From contig CP154956.1 of the NCBI GenBank assembly GCA_039621445.1, forward strand, positions 40,944,437-41,008,436: DNA of 64,000 nucleotides, read 5' to 3'. A model generated the notes under the pieces. The model ran no database searches and was not told the DNA's origin. It saw only the letters and a list, made by a program, of their open reading frames with translations. A program made the position numbers and the translations under genes. This DNA comes from Euglena gracilis. Taxonomy: Eukaryota > Euglenida > Euglenophyceae > Euglenales. This document shows, piece by piece, positions 1-21,012 of this stretch (position 1 is the first letter of the stretch; each line of letters opens with the position of its first letter).

Positions 1-2638
<2,638 letters not shown>

Positions 2639-3402
2639 GTGCTGCTCTCCGCCCTGGAGCAGCACATCCTCTTCCAGCTGCTCCGGCACCGCCGCAGCTC
2701 CCAGAGAAGTCCCGCCCGTCCCCCACGAGCTGCTGGCCGGGCGGGGCCCGTCCCGCTGGACCCCGAGGGCGACGGCGTCTCCCTGCTCCCCGACCCGCCC
2801 ACCGCCGTGCCGGGGCTGGGCCATCCCCGTGTGTCCTGCATGCCGCCAAGCCCTTTGCCTTGCACCGCTGCAGCACCGCCCAATGGCTCTCAGGTCCCAT
2901 GGATGCCCACTGTCCTCTCTCCCCACAGGCCCCCGACGTTGGGCATCACGGCTGCAACAAACGCTGCTGGGCCCCCCGTGGAGTCGCCTGCGGCCCCCCA
3001 TGCCCAAACCTCCAAATCGAGGTGTGTTGCAGCCGTGGCAGCTTTCGCTGTGGCTCCCGTCGACGTTGCTCTCCGATGCTGCTGGTATTTTCTTTGGGTT
3101 TTGCTGTTCGGTCCCGAGGTTCTCCACGTGTGTTTTGCATCGGGGTATTTGTCGGGCGGCGTGCTGCCCAGTTCCTGTCACTGCTCCAGGTGCCAGCTGG
3201 GGCCCTCTCCGTCCCACGTGGTGCTGCCTCAGACCGATGGCCGTTCCCTCCCCTCCCCCCTCCCCCGCCCACAGCTGACGCCCTCCCCACTCCTCCTTCC
3301 GCTCTCCCCCCGACCCTGCAACGCCGTCGCGAAACCCCCCCCTCCACAGTCACAGCTGACGGTCGGCCCCCAAAGGCCCCCTCTCCCATCGCCCCATTTT
3401 AG
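2639..3402 (+). CDS. Uncharacterised protein, C-terminal exons, proline-rich tail
   Basis: Three exons joined by ordinary GT-AG introns: 2639-2828, 2929-3021 and 3233-3402, ending in TAG. The acceptors (GGCCCCAG, CCCCACAG, GCCTCAG) and donors (both GTGTGT) keep one frame throughout: exon 1 ends in phase 1, exon 2 is 93 nt and ends in phase 1, and exon 3 completes the codon. The protein begins with a leucine-rich amphipathic stretch (VLLSALEQHILFQLL), followed by Arg/Pro-rich sequence and a tail with a run of prolines (PPLPPPPP). I recognise no family. The 5' exons are not visible because the region upstream is AT-rich. Splice phase supports it as a gene; function is unknown. Confidence 0.5.
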
Positions 3403-3739
3403 AGACCACAGTGGCCTGAGTTGCACTGTGGCCCATCCATCCTGGCTGCATCTGCTTGTGGCTCAACACTGATTGTTGGACTCACATTTTTCCCAGATGC
3501 TGAGAACAGGGAAAATATATTTCATCTGGCCTTTCACAGGTCTCAGGAGGAAAGGGCGTGCCAGTGCAAGTTTGAGGGGTTTCCCTTTTGGCAAATCCCA
3601 TGTGGTTCAAATTCATTTTTGTGAGGAACAAAGTGGTGTTTCTGGTCACCCAGTCCTACGTAACAATCAAAACCGGCATGGCGGAAAAGCGAGAATTTTG
3701 ATACTGAATTTGTACATTTTCTCACCCCTGAGCAGGGTT

Positions 3740-3765
3740 TAGTATATATATATATATATACATAC

Positions 3766-3796
<31 letters not shown>

Positions 3797-3821
3797 AATA
3801 GATATATATATATGTATAAGG
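3740..3821. repeat. (TA)n-rich microsatellite
   Basis: Alternating TATATA tracts with a few substitutions, lying between the gene ending at 3402 and the EEP gene starting at 4682. The rest of 3403-4681 holds short C/G tracts and no supported exon. Confidence 0.85.
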
Positions 3822-4681
3822 ATAAGCATAAGGTTTAGATGGGGGTGCCCCTTCCTCCGTCCTGGACCAGAGGGGGGGGTTTGAACACCCTCCCCCCTCC
3901 CCACCTGCCAAGCCCCCCCCAAAAGGTCAAAATTTTCCTTTCAAAAGGATTTTTTTTTTTGCATTTTGGCAAATTTCTGCCCAATTGAACATTTGGTCAA
4001 CTTTTGGGGGCGAAAATTTTGGCCCAGCCAAAAAAATCGGTCACCCAAACCGCCCAATGTTTTGGTGTGGGGATGTCCCCCCCTCCTGGACTGGAGGGGG
4101 TCCACCTCCACCTGCCCTCATTTCGAACCTTCCCCTGAGGCATCGTGAGTGATCCAGATTTCATCATCGCGGCATCGTTGACACCAAAAATGGACAGTGC
4201 GAAAAAGGACAAGTGACCTTTTTTCCTCTATTTTTTTTGCGAGTACGGTGCACTATTTTGCGACGTTTATGCCTTTGTCCGGATTTTATCATTTTGTGTG
4301 GTATGCCTTCCTCTTGCGTGTGTGTTTTCATATGCTTTGCTTTTCATGTTTTGCTGCATCCCTTATCATCCACACCTGTTTTATGGAATCCGTGGACAAA
4401 AAGGGACAGGATGTTTTCCGCTAATTTTCCATCCCTGGAGTCACCAATCGTGCCCCAGTCACAGGAGGGCTGATCCAGCCCAAATCATCTCCAAAAGGGG
4501 TGCCTCGCCCCCCTCCTTCGGAGCCCCCTGTGTCACCTGCCCCAGGGTTGTACAGGAATCCCCGAAGCCCGATGGGTGGTGGTGGGTGGTGGTCCCCCAC
4601 CCCCCCCCCCCCCGCCGCCCAGGCCTTCCCACACAGCTCTGCCTGCCCCCCCCCCAGCCCAACTCTAGCTTGTTGTCAAGG

Positions 4682-7183
4682 ATGCCGCCGGGCTTCACCG
4701 CGGCCAGCTTCAATGTCCGCTGCAGCACCGCCGTGGACGAAGGCCCCCTGGCCTGGGCCGCGCCAGGGAAGGCGCCGACCCCCCCCCCCCACCCAATGGG
4801 CTACCCCCCCCCCCAGGCCTCCGGCGGACCATTGAAGTGCGAGGGGGGGGGGATGCTTGTGTGTTTTCAAAAGGGGTCCACAGATGCTTTTTTTTGTTTC
4901 CAGGGGCATGAAAAATATTGCTGTAAGAAGATATAATTTTAATCTTTGTCAACACCTCCTTGGAATTCCAAACCATGCTTGTCTGGTCTTTTTTTTTCCT
5001 GACACACTCAATGTTTTTTGGCACATTTAATGTTCAAGTTTCCTCACTTTCCTTCGTTCTTTTTCTCTGTCAAGGTCTGGTAGTTGGGCTCGGGGGGAGG
5101 GGGGCAAGTAGCAGATGGGGTGTTGCAGGAGCAGGGGATTATGAGAAGGGGAGTTGAAACTGTGGTGCGGCACTTCGTCTCCAGGAATTGAGGTGGATTT
5201 TTTTTATTATCTTTGGACCCCCGGGGGTGTAGGGTGGGTGGGTCGGCAACACCCCCTCCCCTCCCCGGGAAGTACCCCAAGGGATTTGTGGGTCCCCCGC
5301 CAGAGGCAGGGTTTTGGCTATCTTTAACTTTTTTCGGCGCGGCCCCAAAATTGACCCTGAAAAGTGGGTCCTCCAGATCAGGTTCAGAATTTTTAAGACG
5401 AAAATTTTCGAAAACAATTCAGGCGTTTTTTGAGCTTTTTTAAAAAGGTTTTTTTTAGGCGTTTTAAGTTTTTTTTAAAGGGCGGCCCAAAGGGCCTGGC
5501 ATCGAATGGGGTTCGAAATTCGAAAATTCAAAAAGTCCATTTTTTGAATTTAGGTGCATCAACAGTGTTCCCGCAACACCAGAAACCAATTTTTCCTGTA
5601 GTGGCCAGTTTTTGCCAAGGTTTCGCGCCTTCATCCTTGCTCGCTTTTTGAAAATTTTGCCAGAATGATGCTTTCAGGTTTTTTTACAGTTTTTTTTTCA
5701 GGGATTTTGATCCAATTTGGCCAACATTTGAAAGTTTTAAAGGTATTTTAAGGCGCCTTTAAAAATAATGCCTCCCCCGAACCCCCCCTTTCCCCCAGGG
5801 GTGGAGGGACCCCTGGGTGGGTGGAAGGGGGAAAGAAACCCTTGATTCCCACTGGTGGTAAAAAGCGCCCCTGCCTGGAGCATCAACAGACGCATCCGTG
5901 TTGGCCACCACCGCCCATAAACGGTGCCAAGGTTCCGGTGGGCTCCCTCTCTCGAGGCGCGCCGCGGTGGTGCGGTGCATCGCGCACGCCGACGCAGACT
6001 TCGTGTCCAGCGCCTGCCCTCTTTGTGCCCTCCTGAACGAGGAGGGGAGAGACTGAAGAGACGTGATGGGCCACAGTGTTGATAAGTTGGACCCCCTGGA
6101 GTCCAATTTGGAGTCTCCCAAATTTAGCCCTCCCCAGGGAGTGTTGATTTGGCAACTAAAATTCAGAACCATCTTTTTATTTATGAAAGGGGTCATATAA
6201 GCACAGCAAAAAAATACCAGGTTTTGTAGTTTGAGAGCTGTCTAACACAATTTTTTGGAAAACAAATGCGCCTCTGTTTTCCAGCTGATTTCCAAATCGA
6301 AGCAAATGAAGCCACCTGCCAAAAGATGGGCAAAACATCACATTTGGCGAAGTGCCATGAAAAATGGTCACCCTCGTCGATGGAATTTCCGAAAAATTTT
6401 TTTAAGTATAGAACCCCCCAGACGGTGCTGATATTCCATCCGAACATAGCACCGGCGGGGCTCTGTATTTGGAGGAGGGCTCCCCTGCATTGAGGGCGGA
6501 GGAGTGGCGGCGCTGACGGCGGGGCTGCAGGAGGTGCGGCCGGACCAGCTGGCGTTCCTGCAGGAGGCGTGCCCGCCGCACGGGCTGGCCTGCGCGGCGG
6601 GCGAGTTCCGGGACGGGCGGCAGAAGGGGGAGGCGTGCCCCATCCTGTACCGCACCGCGTGGCGGCTCGAGGCGGCGGGGACGGTGTGGCTGAACGGCAC
6701 GGGGACGCGGCCGCTGGGCTCCAAGGACCCGCTGCGGTGGGGGCAGGTGGGGGCCGCTGGGCCACCTGTGTTGGTCGGCTGCAGTGATGGCCGGGCGTTG
6801 TAGCCCCCGGCCATATGGGCCGTGTTGTGTCACGGGGTTGGGGTCAAAGCTTCATAGGGCCCATGCCCCTGTCCCTGCCCGTCCCCTCCCGACCCCGGCC
6901 TGGCGGCGGGTCAGTGCACAACCGTATCGCCACGTGGGCCGTGCTGCAGCGCGAGGGCTGCACGGTGCTGGTCGTCAACACGCACCTCGACAACGGGGAG
7001 GACGTGGTGCGGGCCAAGCAGGCCGCGTACCTCGTCCAGCAGCTTCCGGCATTGTTGCCACACCCCGCCCAGCTGTTGGTCAGACAACAAAGGACCTTGC
7101 CGCAGGTTAAGCAGGGTGTGTGTGTGTGTGTGCGTGCGCGCGCGCGCGTGATGAGTGTCTGAGTTTGTTTGCATGTGCGTTGT

Positions 7184-7225
<42 letters not shown>

Positions 7226-7666
7226 CCCCTTCTTCCCTCTGTGTGTGCATTTGTGTAGAAAAGGATTTGTCTCTCAGATGCTGAGCCTGCAGCTGCGGAC
7301 GCACCCGCAGCGGTTATCGTCATGGGCGACCTGAACTGCGACCCCTACACGTCCCCCTACCAGGCCCTCCTGGACCCCTCCCTCCTCCCCCTAGCTCTAC
7401 AGGACTGCAAGGACCTTGGACCGCAGGAGCCGCCGGGGGAATTGCCCGACGGCTGGGCGGAGGCCCCCTGGACCCCGACGTTCCCGAACTTTCGGGGCCG
7501 CCCGGCGTACAACACGCTCATCGACCACATCCTCTACCACAGCGACCGCTACCACGTGGCGGCGTATTCCGTTTGCACGCATCGCGAGTGTGTGGACAGC
7601 TCGGACCATCGCCTTGTGCGGGTCCGCTTTTCTCCCAACGACGTCGTGGGCAGCGAGGACGGTTGA
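4682..7666 (+). CDS. Endonuclease/exonuclease/phosphatase (EEP) family protein, complete, five exons
   Basis: Exons 4682-4759, 5955-6004, 6521-6740, 6908-7066 and 7301-7666 (stop TGA) join into one 290-residue frame. It has every EEP landmark in order: SFNVR (Asn11), LQEV (Glu47, a metal ligand in this family), NTHLDN (140-145), GDLN (178-181), an IDHILY-type strand, and SSDHRL near the end (Asp/His about 271-272). The family uses divalent metal to cleave phosphodiester or phosphate-ester bonds; the substrate here (nucleic acid, phosphoinositide, other) cannot be told. Introns 2-4 are all noncon­ventional, with CAG at +4 to +6 and CTG at -8 to -6: helices CAGCGCC/GGCGCTG, CAGG/CCTG and CAGCTG/CAGCTG. 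The first junction (WA then RRAAVV) is not fixed to the base: pairing there is weaker and one nucleotide off the rule. The start ATG follows an AG and matches the usual short N-terminus. No signal peptide is seen. Confidence 0.88.
6005..6520 (+). other. Nonconventional intron 2 of the EEP gene (type example)
   Basis: The intron starts GTC-CAGCGCC and ends GGCGCTG-ACGGC. The two 7-mers are exact reverse complements, so the ends can pair. Removal joins GT to G and restores an in-frame Val-Gly-Leu-Gln-Glu at the EEP catalytic glutamate. A GT-AG reading of the same junction does not restore the motif. Confidence 0.8.
7118..7230. repeat. GT-rich microsatellite within EEP intron 4
   Basis: Two (TG)n tracts, about 7118-7150 (with a GCGCGCGC segment) and 7183-7220. 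Intronic. Confidence 0.9.
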
Positions 7667-8772
7667 CGCACCCCTGCTTGTGCGTTGTTCCGATTCCCCC
7701 AATGGTTGTGAATGATGGGGTTTGCATTTCCATGACCATTCAACAGATCAGGCAGATACCAAGGTCTCGGAGGTATTCACCATTCTTGCTGAACCTGCAG
7801 ATCTGACTGACAATCAGGCTCCAAAGGTGTGATCCTGAGGTTGTTGAGCGACACCAAAAATTGTTTTGTTTCCATCAAAATAAATTAGAGATTTAGTCTT
7901 TGTAGTAAAACCAACTCAATGACCAAAGGTTTGTTGAAGCTGTGACTGATTTCTTCGAGAATTTCTGATTCCAAAACTGTTGCTTTGGTTGGGTACGACA
8001 AGGCATGGGGAAATTGTTTTTCTCTAAAACGCTCTTTTCATGCCATTCTTCACAGCACGTTTTCGTTTTTCGTTCATTTCCACCTTCCATAAGACCCCCC
8101 CAACCTTGCATCAGGAACTTGGTACATAGCGTGACCTCGAGGTCCGAAAAGTCTGTGAAAAGTTTACCATTGATTCTGTGATATTCTCCTCTGCCTTCCA
8201 GCTCATTCATTGTTATCGCTGGGCATAGCCTGCAGGAGGTGTTCAAATCCATGTTCCATCTGACATATCATTCCGTCCTTCAATTTGTAAGTTAGCATAC
8301 CTTGAGCCTCAGGGCAGGCTGAACCTGAATCGCTGGACCCCCCCCCACGTCCAACCACAGGGGTCTTCCAAAATCATCCACGCAATTGCCCTGGCTCATT
8401 GTGCTGCAGGCGCAGCCCTCCCAATGGCGACCCAGCTGGGGGTCGGGGGCAGGGGCTAGCCCTACACCGGGTCTCCCGCCCGCCAACCGGCCAAGCCCCC
8501 AGCGAATGGCAGGCCCCACCGTGCTCCAAGGCCAAGCCTCTCAGCCCTTCCCGAGCCGGCATTTGGTTTCAAACCCCCCATCGCCCTTTTGTGCATTTCA
8601 TTCTTTTTTTTTTGCCTTGCTTGCCTCTTCTGCTTTTGGCTCTGCACCCCTTTTTTGGGTCCCTCGCCTCCCTTTGACAGAGACACAGAGGACTTGCTCG
8701 CAGTGGCCCCTCGTCGCGCCTTCGCCCTGGCCCCTCCGTCCCGCCTCCCTCGGGCCCCCCCACTCTGCCCCA
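7667..8772. other. Region without a supported gene after the EEP gene
   Basis: Contains unremarkable AT-balanced sequence to about 8330 and then a GC-rich stretch (8390-8570) that is open on both strands. None of its frames resembles a family or has matching splice sites, so I call nothing. Confidence 0.4.
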
Positions 8773-10741
8773 TGTGCTGCAATGGCGGGAGGCGGACGTC
8801 GCCCGGTGGCTGCGCTCCCTCGGCACGAGGCCGGCCCCGCTGCCCCGGTGTCCTCTCTCCGGTCACGGCTCTTCCTCGGAGCCGGGGAAAAGTGGCTGAA
8901 TTGTCCAAATGGAACGTGCGAACGCTCTCTCAGTCACACCCACTGCCTGCCAGCCTTGCTGTGGTCATTCCCCCAATTTGCAGCGACACGTCTATTGTGA
9001 GCCATTTCTTTCTGGACCGCTGAGAACAGCACTCCGCTGCCTGTTTCCTCACCTTTTTTTGCCTACCCCTCGTCCATGTCAGCGTAACACTTCAGCCGCA
9101 GGTGATGGTGTGGCTCCGGGAGGGTCTGCTGCACTTGGGTCGGCCTCTTCTCCCAACCTGTCCCGGAGCTATTCCCGCGCTGTCCACCGCCGCCCAAGCC
9201 CTGCCCTGCTCCGAAGCTCTTTCTCAGGGGAACTGGACCGCACCATATGGGCAGTTCTTAAGGGATGGGAAAGTTCTTTTTTCTCAAGATCTTTTTTTCT
9301 TAAGGACTTTTTTTTTATTTTCTTAAGAACCCCCCCTTGGGGCCGAAGGACTGGCCAAGGGGGACTGGGATTTGAACGGGGTCAATTGTTGAAGAGCCAA
9401 AAAACGTATTTTTTGATGATTTTGGGTGGATGGGCGCTGTTCCAAGTGTGCGAGGAAGCAATTTTGTTTCCTGATGTCGACCTGTTCTCGCCGAAAATGC
9501 CACTTCTCCTTTCCCAGTTTCCTATGGATTTTTCATGCACAGCACACTCTGTGAAAGAGTTGGAATTGTGGGTGGGGGAGGTAAAAGGCTTTTTTTTGCT
9601 TGCTTGTTTCAGATCGGTTGGTTTCTTTTACCCCCCATACACTCAACCACAACCGCAATGAAGTGAAGTGCTTTCCATTGCCCCATGTGCAGGACGGTAC
9701 TTAAGAAAAAAAAAATCCGTTGTCTCAGCACATTCCGAACAGGGAAGTGGCTTTGCTGCCGACAAGGGCTCCTTGCGCAAAAGACCCAATGAATTTCCTG
9801 CAAATCCACCCCCCAGCAAAGCCACAGAGTCTATTCATTCCAATTTAGGCGAGAACCACCCAAAACTTCAGTGTTCCTCCCCATCATGACCGACCACACC
9901 AGGGTGCTGCTTGGCCGAGAAGGGTGACAGGGAGACACACCAGTCTTTGGCCCTCCTCTGTCACAACATATCAGGATGTGCCTTGTCTAGCTATACACCA
10001 CTCCCCCCCCTTATTTCCACGGACACTTACGTGTTTTTTTCCCCAACCACATTCTTGCCTGGCATTGACATTTTTGCCTGGCATTAGGCATCTAAGCCCA
10101 AAGAACCTAGCCCGAACCAGGGAACTTCTTAAGCCGGAGGGTACCCTATCCCCCCGGGGGGGGGGTCCAGCCAGCCAGCAGCTCAAATCCAGCCAGCAGC
10201 CTTTTTGCCAGCCGGAGGCCCCCCCCCCCGGGGGTCCTTAAGAAATTCCCTGGCCCGAATCCAATCCCTTAACCCTCACCCGCACCGTAATGTCAACCCC
10301 CCTTTGGCAATCTGAACCATCCTATTGGAACAATCTGCGAAGGGACCCGTCCACTTGTATGGGCCACGGCCATGCATGGTGCCAGGGGACGAATAGTGTG
10401 GGGTTTATGTTCTTTTGGCGAAGGGGCTCAATTTTTCACAGATAAGGAACAGATGGTATCCAAACATGAACTATGTGAATTCAAACTAGTACATGCAATT
10501 TTAAAATGAAAATATTGATTCTTGATAAACACATTTGATTTATTTTTTCTGTCATATTAATTTTTCCAACAGCATTTGCCGAGAGCCAGCGATTTCGTAG
10601 GTCTGTGTGGTATCTGAATGGCCGGCCCCGAGGCCACTCTCTCTGCCCCGGCCAAACTGCCAAAGCCTGCCGCCAATCCTGGAGTCCCCCAATGCAGCCT
10701 GGGCCGCCCTCGGCATGACCTGCTTTGGGGACCTCCGCACT
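8773..10741 (+). CDS. Possible SAM-domain protein, two exon fragments
   Basis: Two exon-like segments. The first (8773 to about 8830) follows CTG-CCCCA, the nonconventional 3' intron end, and reads LQWREADVARWLRSLG, which strongly resembles helix 1 of a sterile alpha motif (W..EDVARWLRSLGL pattern). The second (10687-10741) follows CTG-GAGTC and reads AAWAALGMTCFGDLRT, like the last SAM helices (LGIT-FGDRRR pattern). The middle of the domain (expected about 25 residues) was not found, and joining phase is unverified. SAM domains mediate protein-protein or protein-RNA contacts. The minus-strand kinase lies immediately beyond; if both models are right the genes converge or overlap. Confidence 0.35.
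10117..10253. mobile_element. 137-bp hairpin MITE with 6-bp target duplication
   Basis: Terminal inverted repeats of 17 bp (10117-10133 and 10237-10253) start CCAGGGAA and match at 16 of 17 positions. They are flanked on both sides by CCCGAA (10111-10116 and 10254-10259), a perfect 6-bp direct duplication. Inside are two C-run/G-run palindromes and three CCAGCCAGCAG-type repeats. No coding capacity. The structure is that of a non-autonomous inverted-repeat element. Confidence 0.75.
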
Positions 10742-11226
10742 GTGCAGCTTGGCCCAGACCGTCGATTTCCTTGCTGGGGTTGGCGTTGGGCGCCTCTCCT
10801 CCCGCCATGCAGGTGGCGTTGGGCCGCCACTCCAGCTGCGACCGGCAGGCTGGCCTCAGCTGCCAAAGGCTCTGCTGGCAGGCAGGACCCTCCCCCTCCC
10901 CGCTGAGCAGCTGTGGGTGACGCTTTGGTACATTTTCCGTGTGTTTTTTTTCCTGGCAAATTTTTTTTGAGTTCTGCTGGGACAGTTCAACTCCAGAAGA
11001 ATTTCCCATTTTTGGACGGGAGTTTGTGACCAAATTTTTTCAGGTGGATTTTGGCCAGTAGTTTCCCAATTTGTCATTTTTTTTAAAAAAAATGGATTTT
11101 GTTACAGCTGGATGAGAAGCAGTTTTCTTCGTTTCTCTAAGTTCCTCGGCCTCAAATGGAGGCTGCTTGGTTCACCTCGCAACCCGTTTATGGGGTGGGG
11201 GTCAGTGGTTAGGCCCCATGCTGCAT

Positions 11227-17322
<6,096 letters not shown>

Positions 17323-18284
17323 TTTGACTGCAGGGCCAACGGTGGGAGAGGTAAACAAGAATGGTGCAACACAGGGAGAGTTGACTCCCAATCCAGAGCC
17401 ATACCACTCTGTCCTCCTCAAGAGACTGCTAACACAACTCCCGTTTCGGCAATCACGGGATGGGGTGTGGAAGCGAGGATGCAGCCAGAATCAATTGTGT
17501 CCTTCTGGGGTTCTGGGGTGAAAAAAACAGAATGAAAAATTTACATTTCGAAATGAAAATGGGCCCCAAAGGAGGAGGAGGGACTCCTGGCCAAGAAATT
17601 ACGCATAGATTCTGACCTGCATCAACATACCTCAGGATATTAAACACCCCTCACAATCAGCCTCAGAGTGACGTCAAGATGCGGCACGGAGACGTTGGGT
17701 TTCCGTAGGAGGTGCAAGCAGGAGTTGGGGAGTTGTAAGCATCCAAATGCGTGCAGCGACAGAGCAACGGGAACGACAGAACACACAAGAGAGGGGCGAA
17801 GGAGAGAACAATGAGCGGCCGTGAAAGAGTGAAGCATGGTTTCTGGTCTGGGGATAATAAGAGAGAACCCTGCGGCGAATTCCAAAGCTGTCGAAGATGG
17901 TTTACAAAATCTTAGCCCAGTGCCAAGAAAGCAGCCGATATGGAACCGGATGGCCATAGCGGTAACCATACCGGAATGTATTTGGACGGTGCAACAACAA
18001 CGACCGCCCTCCCCAGAACACAAACCTTTTAAATTTCCAGGATGCATGTGAATATGAAAAAATGAAAAATATTCAAAGATTTTTTGTATCAAAGCCCAGG
18101 GTCTTGTTCTGCTGCCTTCTAATGAGCAACATGCTAGGCAGTGCTACATGCGGTACCACTGCCACGCTTCTGCCAGTGGAATTCTTGCGCTCCCATCTTT
18201 GGAAATTCGTCGACCCTGTCGGGAAGCAAGGCTCTCGTGCAGCTGCCGGGGCTTCATGCAACGGAGGGAAAAAGCGCCGGGCGG
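17323..18284. other. Intergenic region between the MFI-like gene and the kinase
   Basis: Separates the stop codon of the minus-strand MFI-like gene (18285) from the kinase ATG (17322). CCCTGCAG lies a few bases upstream of the kinase ATG and could be a spliced-leader acceptor. No other exon is supported. Confidence 0.5.
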
Positions 18285-20965
18285 TCAAGGCTCGGAGGTC
18301 GCCAACCGTTGCCAGTCGCGGTGGTACGCCTCGAAGTCAAGCTCCTGCCGCCAGACCGCTCCCGAGTGCCCCCTGCCAGCACCCAAAGCCCGGACCCCCA
18401 GGCTTGCAAACCCGGGGGGAGGGTAGGGTGTAGCTTAACGCACCCCTTCAGGGCCTGGCGTTCAAACACAGGCGAAACTCTTACCGAAAATAAAACACAA
18501 CGTACTCACATAAAACTGTTTCATAATGTTCCGCTGTAGGACCCGTAGGGTGTGTGGCAGTACCGTTTTGGGCTTGTGATCCAGACTGAGTCGGCAGTAT
18601 TTTCTTCCTTGAGCAAGTGGAAAGGAAAAACTTCCGCTGGTTGCCGGATAGGCCCAGAGGATGCTCAAATTAAAGTTGGATAAAACACAGTCCTGCCTGG
18701 TGGTGGGATATTGGAAATTCTTAAGCAAAAACCTGGTCTGGTTCCTTGAGAAAAATATGACAGCCACTGGCAAAAAAAACACACAAACAACAAAATCTGG
18801 ACAAAACTGGTTGAATTAAAAGAAAAGAGAAAACAAATTTGTATTGGGGAAAAAGAAAGACCATTGAGAACAGGCGGGACGGTCTGAGTGGGTCCACGTT
18901 ACCAACGACTGAACTGTGGACTCCAGCTGCTCATCGTCGACGACAGTGTCTGGATCACCTGTGGAGTGAGGGTATTGTAAAGCTCTGGTGGAGTATGGGT
19001 TATCGCAAATGCCATATGACACCAGAAATTGGGGCGTGCAATTGCTCAGCTTAGTGTTCAGTGTGGGCGGTATGCTGAACACTAGCCTTCCATAATCGCG
19101 ACTTTGATGGGCAGCATTGCGCGGCGCAAACCTTCTTGAAACGACCCATTCCTGTCCGATGCTGTGGTGTTGTACCTGTGACGGGAGGGCAAAATGTTAA
19201 GCAGCCGGGGATTGGTCCATTTGGTGGTTGGAGGACTACCTTGAACAAATCTGTCTGAACGTATGTCTGTGTGTATGTGCGTGCGTGCGTGCGTGCGTCC
19301 GTGCGTTGTGTCGTGTTGTGTTGGTTGTGTGTTGTGTTGTGTGTGTGTGCGCGTGTGGCGTGTGTGCAGCCTCAATTTGGGTGTGCAGTCTCAAAATAAA
19401 AATGTCGTTGGATGAAACTCAAAGGAAATCTGGACAAATCCAGAAAGAAAAGATCCACTGCACGGCCCAGCGTGACAGCACACAGGTGCATCAGCCACTG
19501 GCGCTTCTTCTGGCGGAGTTTCAACGCCTTGTTTCGTCGCCGGATCAGCTTGGAGTAGTGGAACGGTGAGTCCGCGGCAAACCCACGCTGTGAGCCGGCG
19601 CAAGGCAACAAAGCAACAAAGGAAACACGTGAAAGACCGGAAATAGATCCCCACACATTTGCTGGCTTTTGTGAATCATAACATTTTTTTACCGAACCCC
19701 CTGGGGGCACATGGGGGTTGTGACTGACTGGGGGTCTGTCTTCTGGAATCCAAGCGAAAACTGACAGCAAATGTGGAAAAAAGACCGAAAAAAATGCTTG
19801 AGTCACTTTTGTGGTTTTTCTTGACCCCCCCCTGGGGGAATGGGGTCTGGGCCAAAAACCAGCCAGCCCCTCTCCCCTCTGAAAAAAACCAAATCACCAC
19901 TCCCAAGGGGTCGGCCAGTGACGAAGTGATTGTATGGCCTGGATGGAGGAGGGGCGTTCTGCAGACCCCACCCCGGTCATGCGGTGCGCGGCGCACGCCT
20001 TCGCCTGCACCAGCTTCGTGGCGTGGTGCTCCGCCTCCTGCAGGTCCTGCTCGTTGACGGGCCGCCAGTCGTTGTTCTCCACCCGCTGGTACCAGCCCGC
20101 CTGGTCCGCCGCGGCCACTGCGGGGGGGGGGGGGGCGTACACAACACCGCCAAGCAGGGATTTTCTTCGGGACCCCTGGCGCCTGGCTGGAAAACAGGTG
20201 CCGGACCCCCTGGACCCTCCCCCCCCCTGGGGGTGGGAAGTCCAGGGGGTGGGTCCTGCCCAGCTGCCGGGCTGGACCCGAATGGAACCCAAAACCAGCA
20301 GAGAAGCCCATATCAAGCTGGGATGCATTTTTCAGCCAAAATTCCCAGGAGAAAATCCAAAAAAAACCTAAAAAATAAACATTTCTGACCATTGGACCAT
20401 ATTTATCAAAATTTTTCAGCCAAATGTGCCGAATTTTTTTCCAGTCCAGCCCGGCTTTGCTGGACTGCGAAACCTTTATTCCGATTGGGGGGAGGGGGTG
20501 GGTGGGTGCTATAAGGTACCTACCCCTGGCAGGCACACCCCCCAGAGGGGGTAGGGGTCCAGGGGGGACCCAGAAAATTTTCATTGAAAATGGCCTTATC
20601 CGAAGGCGCCGGGGTCGGAGGGGGGTGCCTGCTATGGGCAGGCAACCCCAAAAACCCTACCCCCCCATCCGACCCCCCCGGGGGGGTCGGATGGGGTGCT
20701 ATGGGTGCCTTCCCCTAGCACACACCCCGTGGGGTAGGCACCCGACAAAGCACAAGCCTGGTCCGGCTAAAGAAATACCTTGCCGCCAAGCAACACATTG
20801 CCAGTGAGGTGCAGCGCAAGCCTGAGAGTCCACATCACCAATGGCATACCATGCGTTGAGTGGCGAACCAGACACTAGTGGGACTGGGTGAATCGATGAG
20901 ATCGTCCAGTGAATGCATGAGAATGAATCCATGCTCACACAATAAAAACGCACAGAGAAGCGCGT

Positions 20966-21012
<47 letters not shown>

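Noticed and set aside
10557-10960. Minus-strand frames proposed as the missing kinase C-lobe
   Set aside because: No APE, DxW or Arg-rich C-lobe motif in any frame, and no matching intron end.
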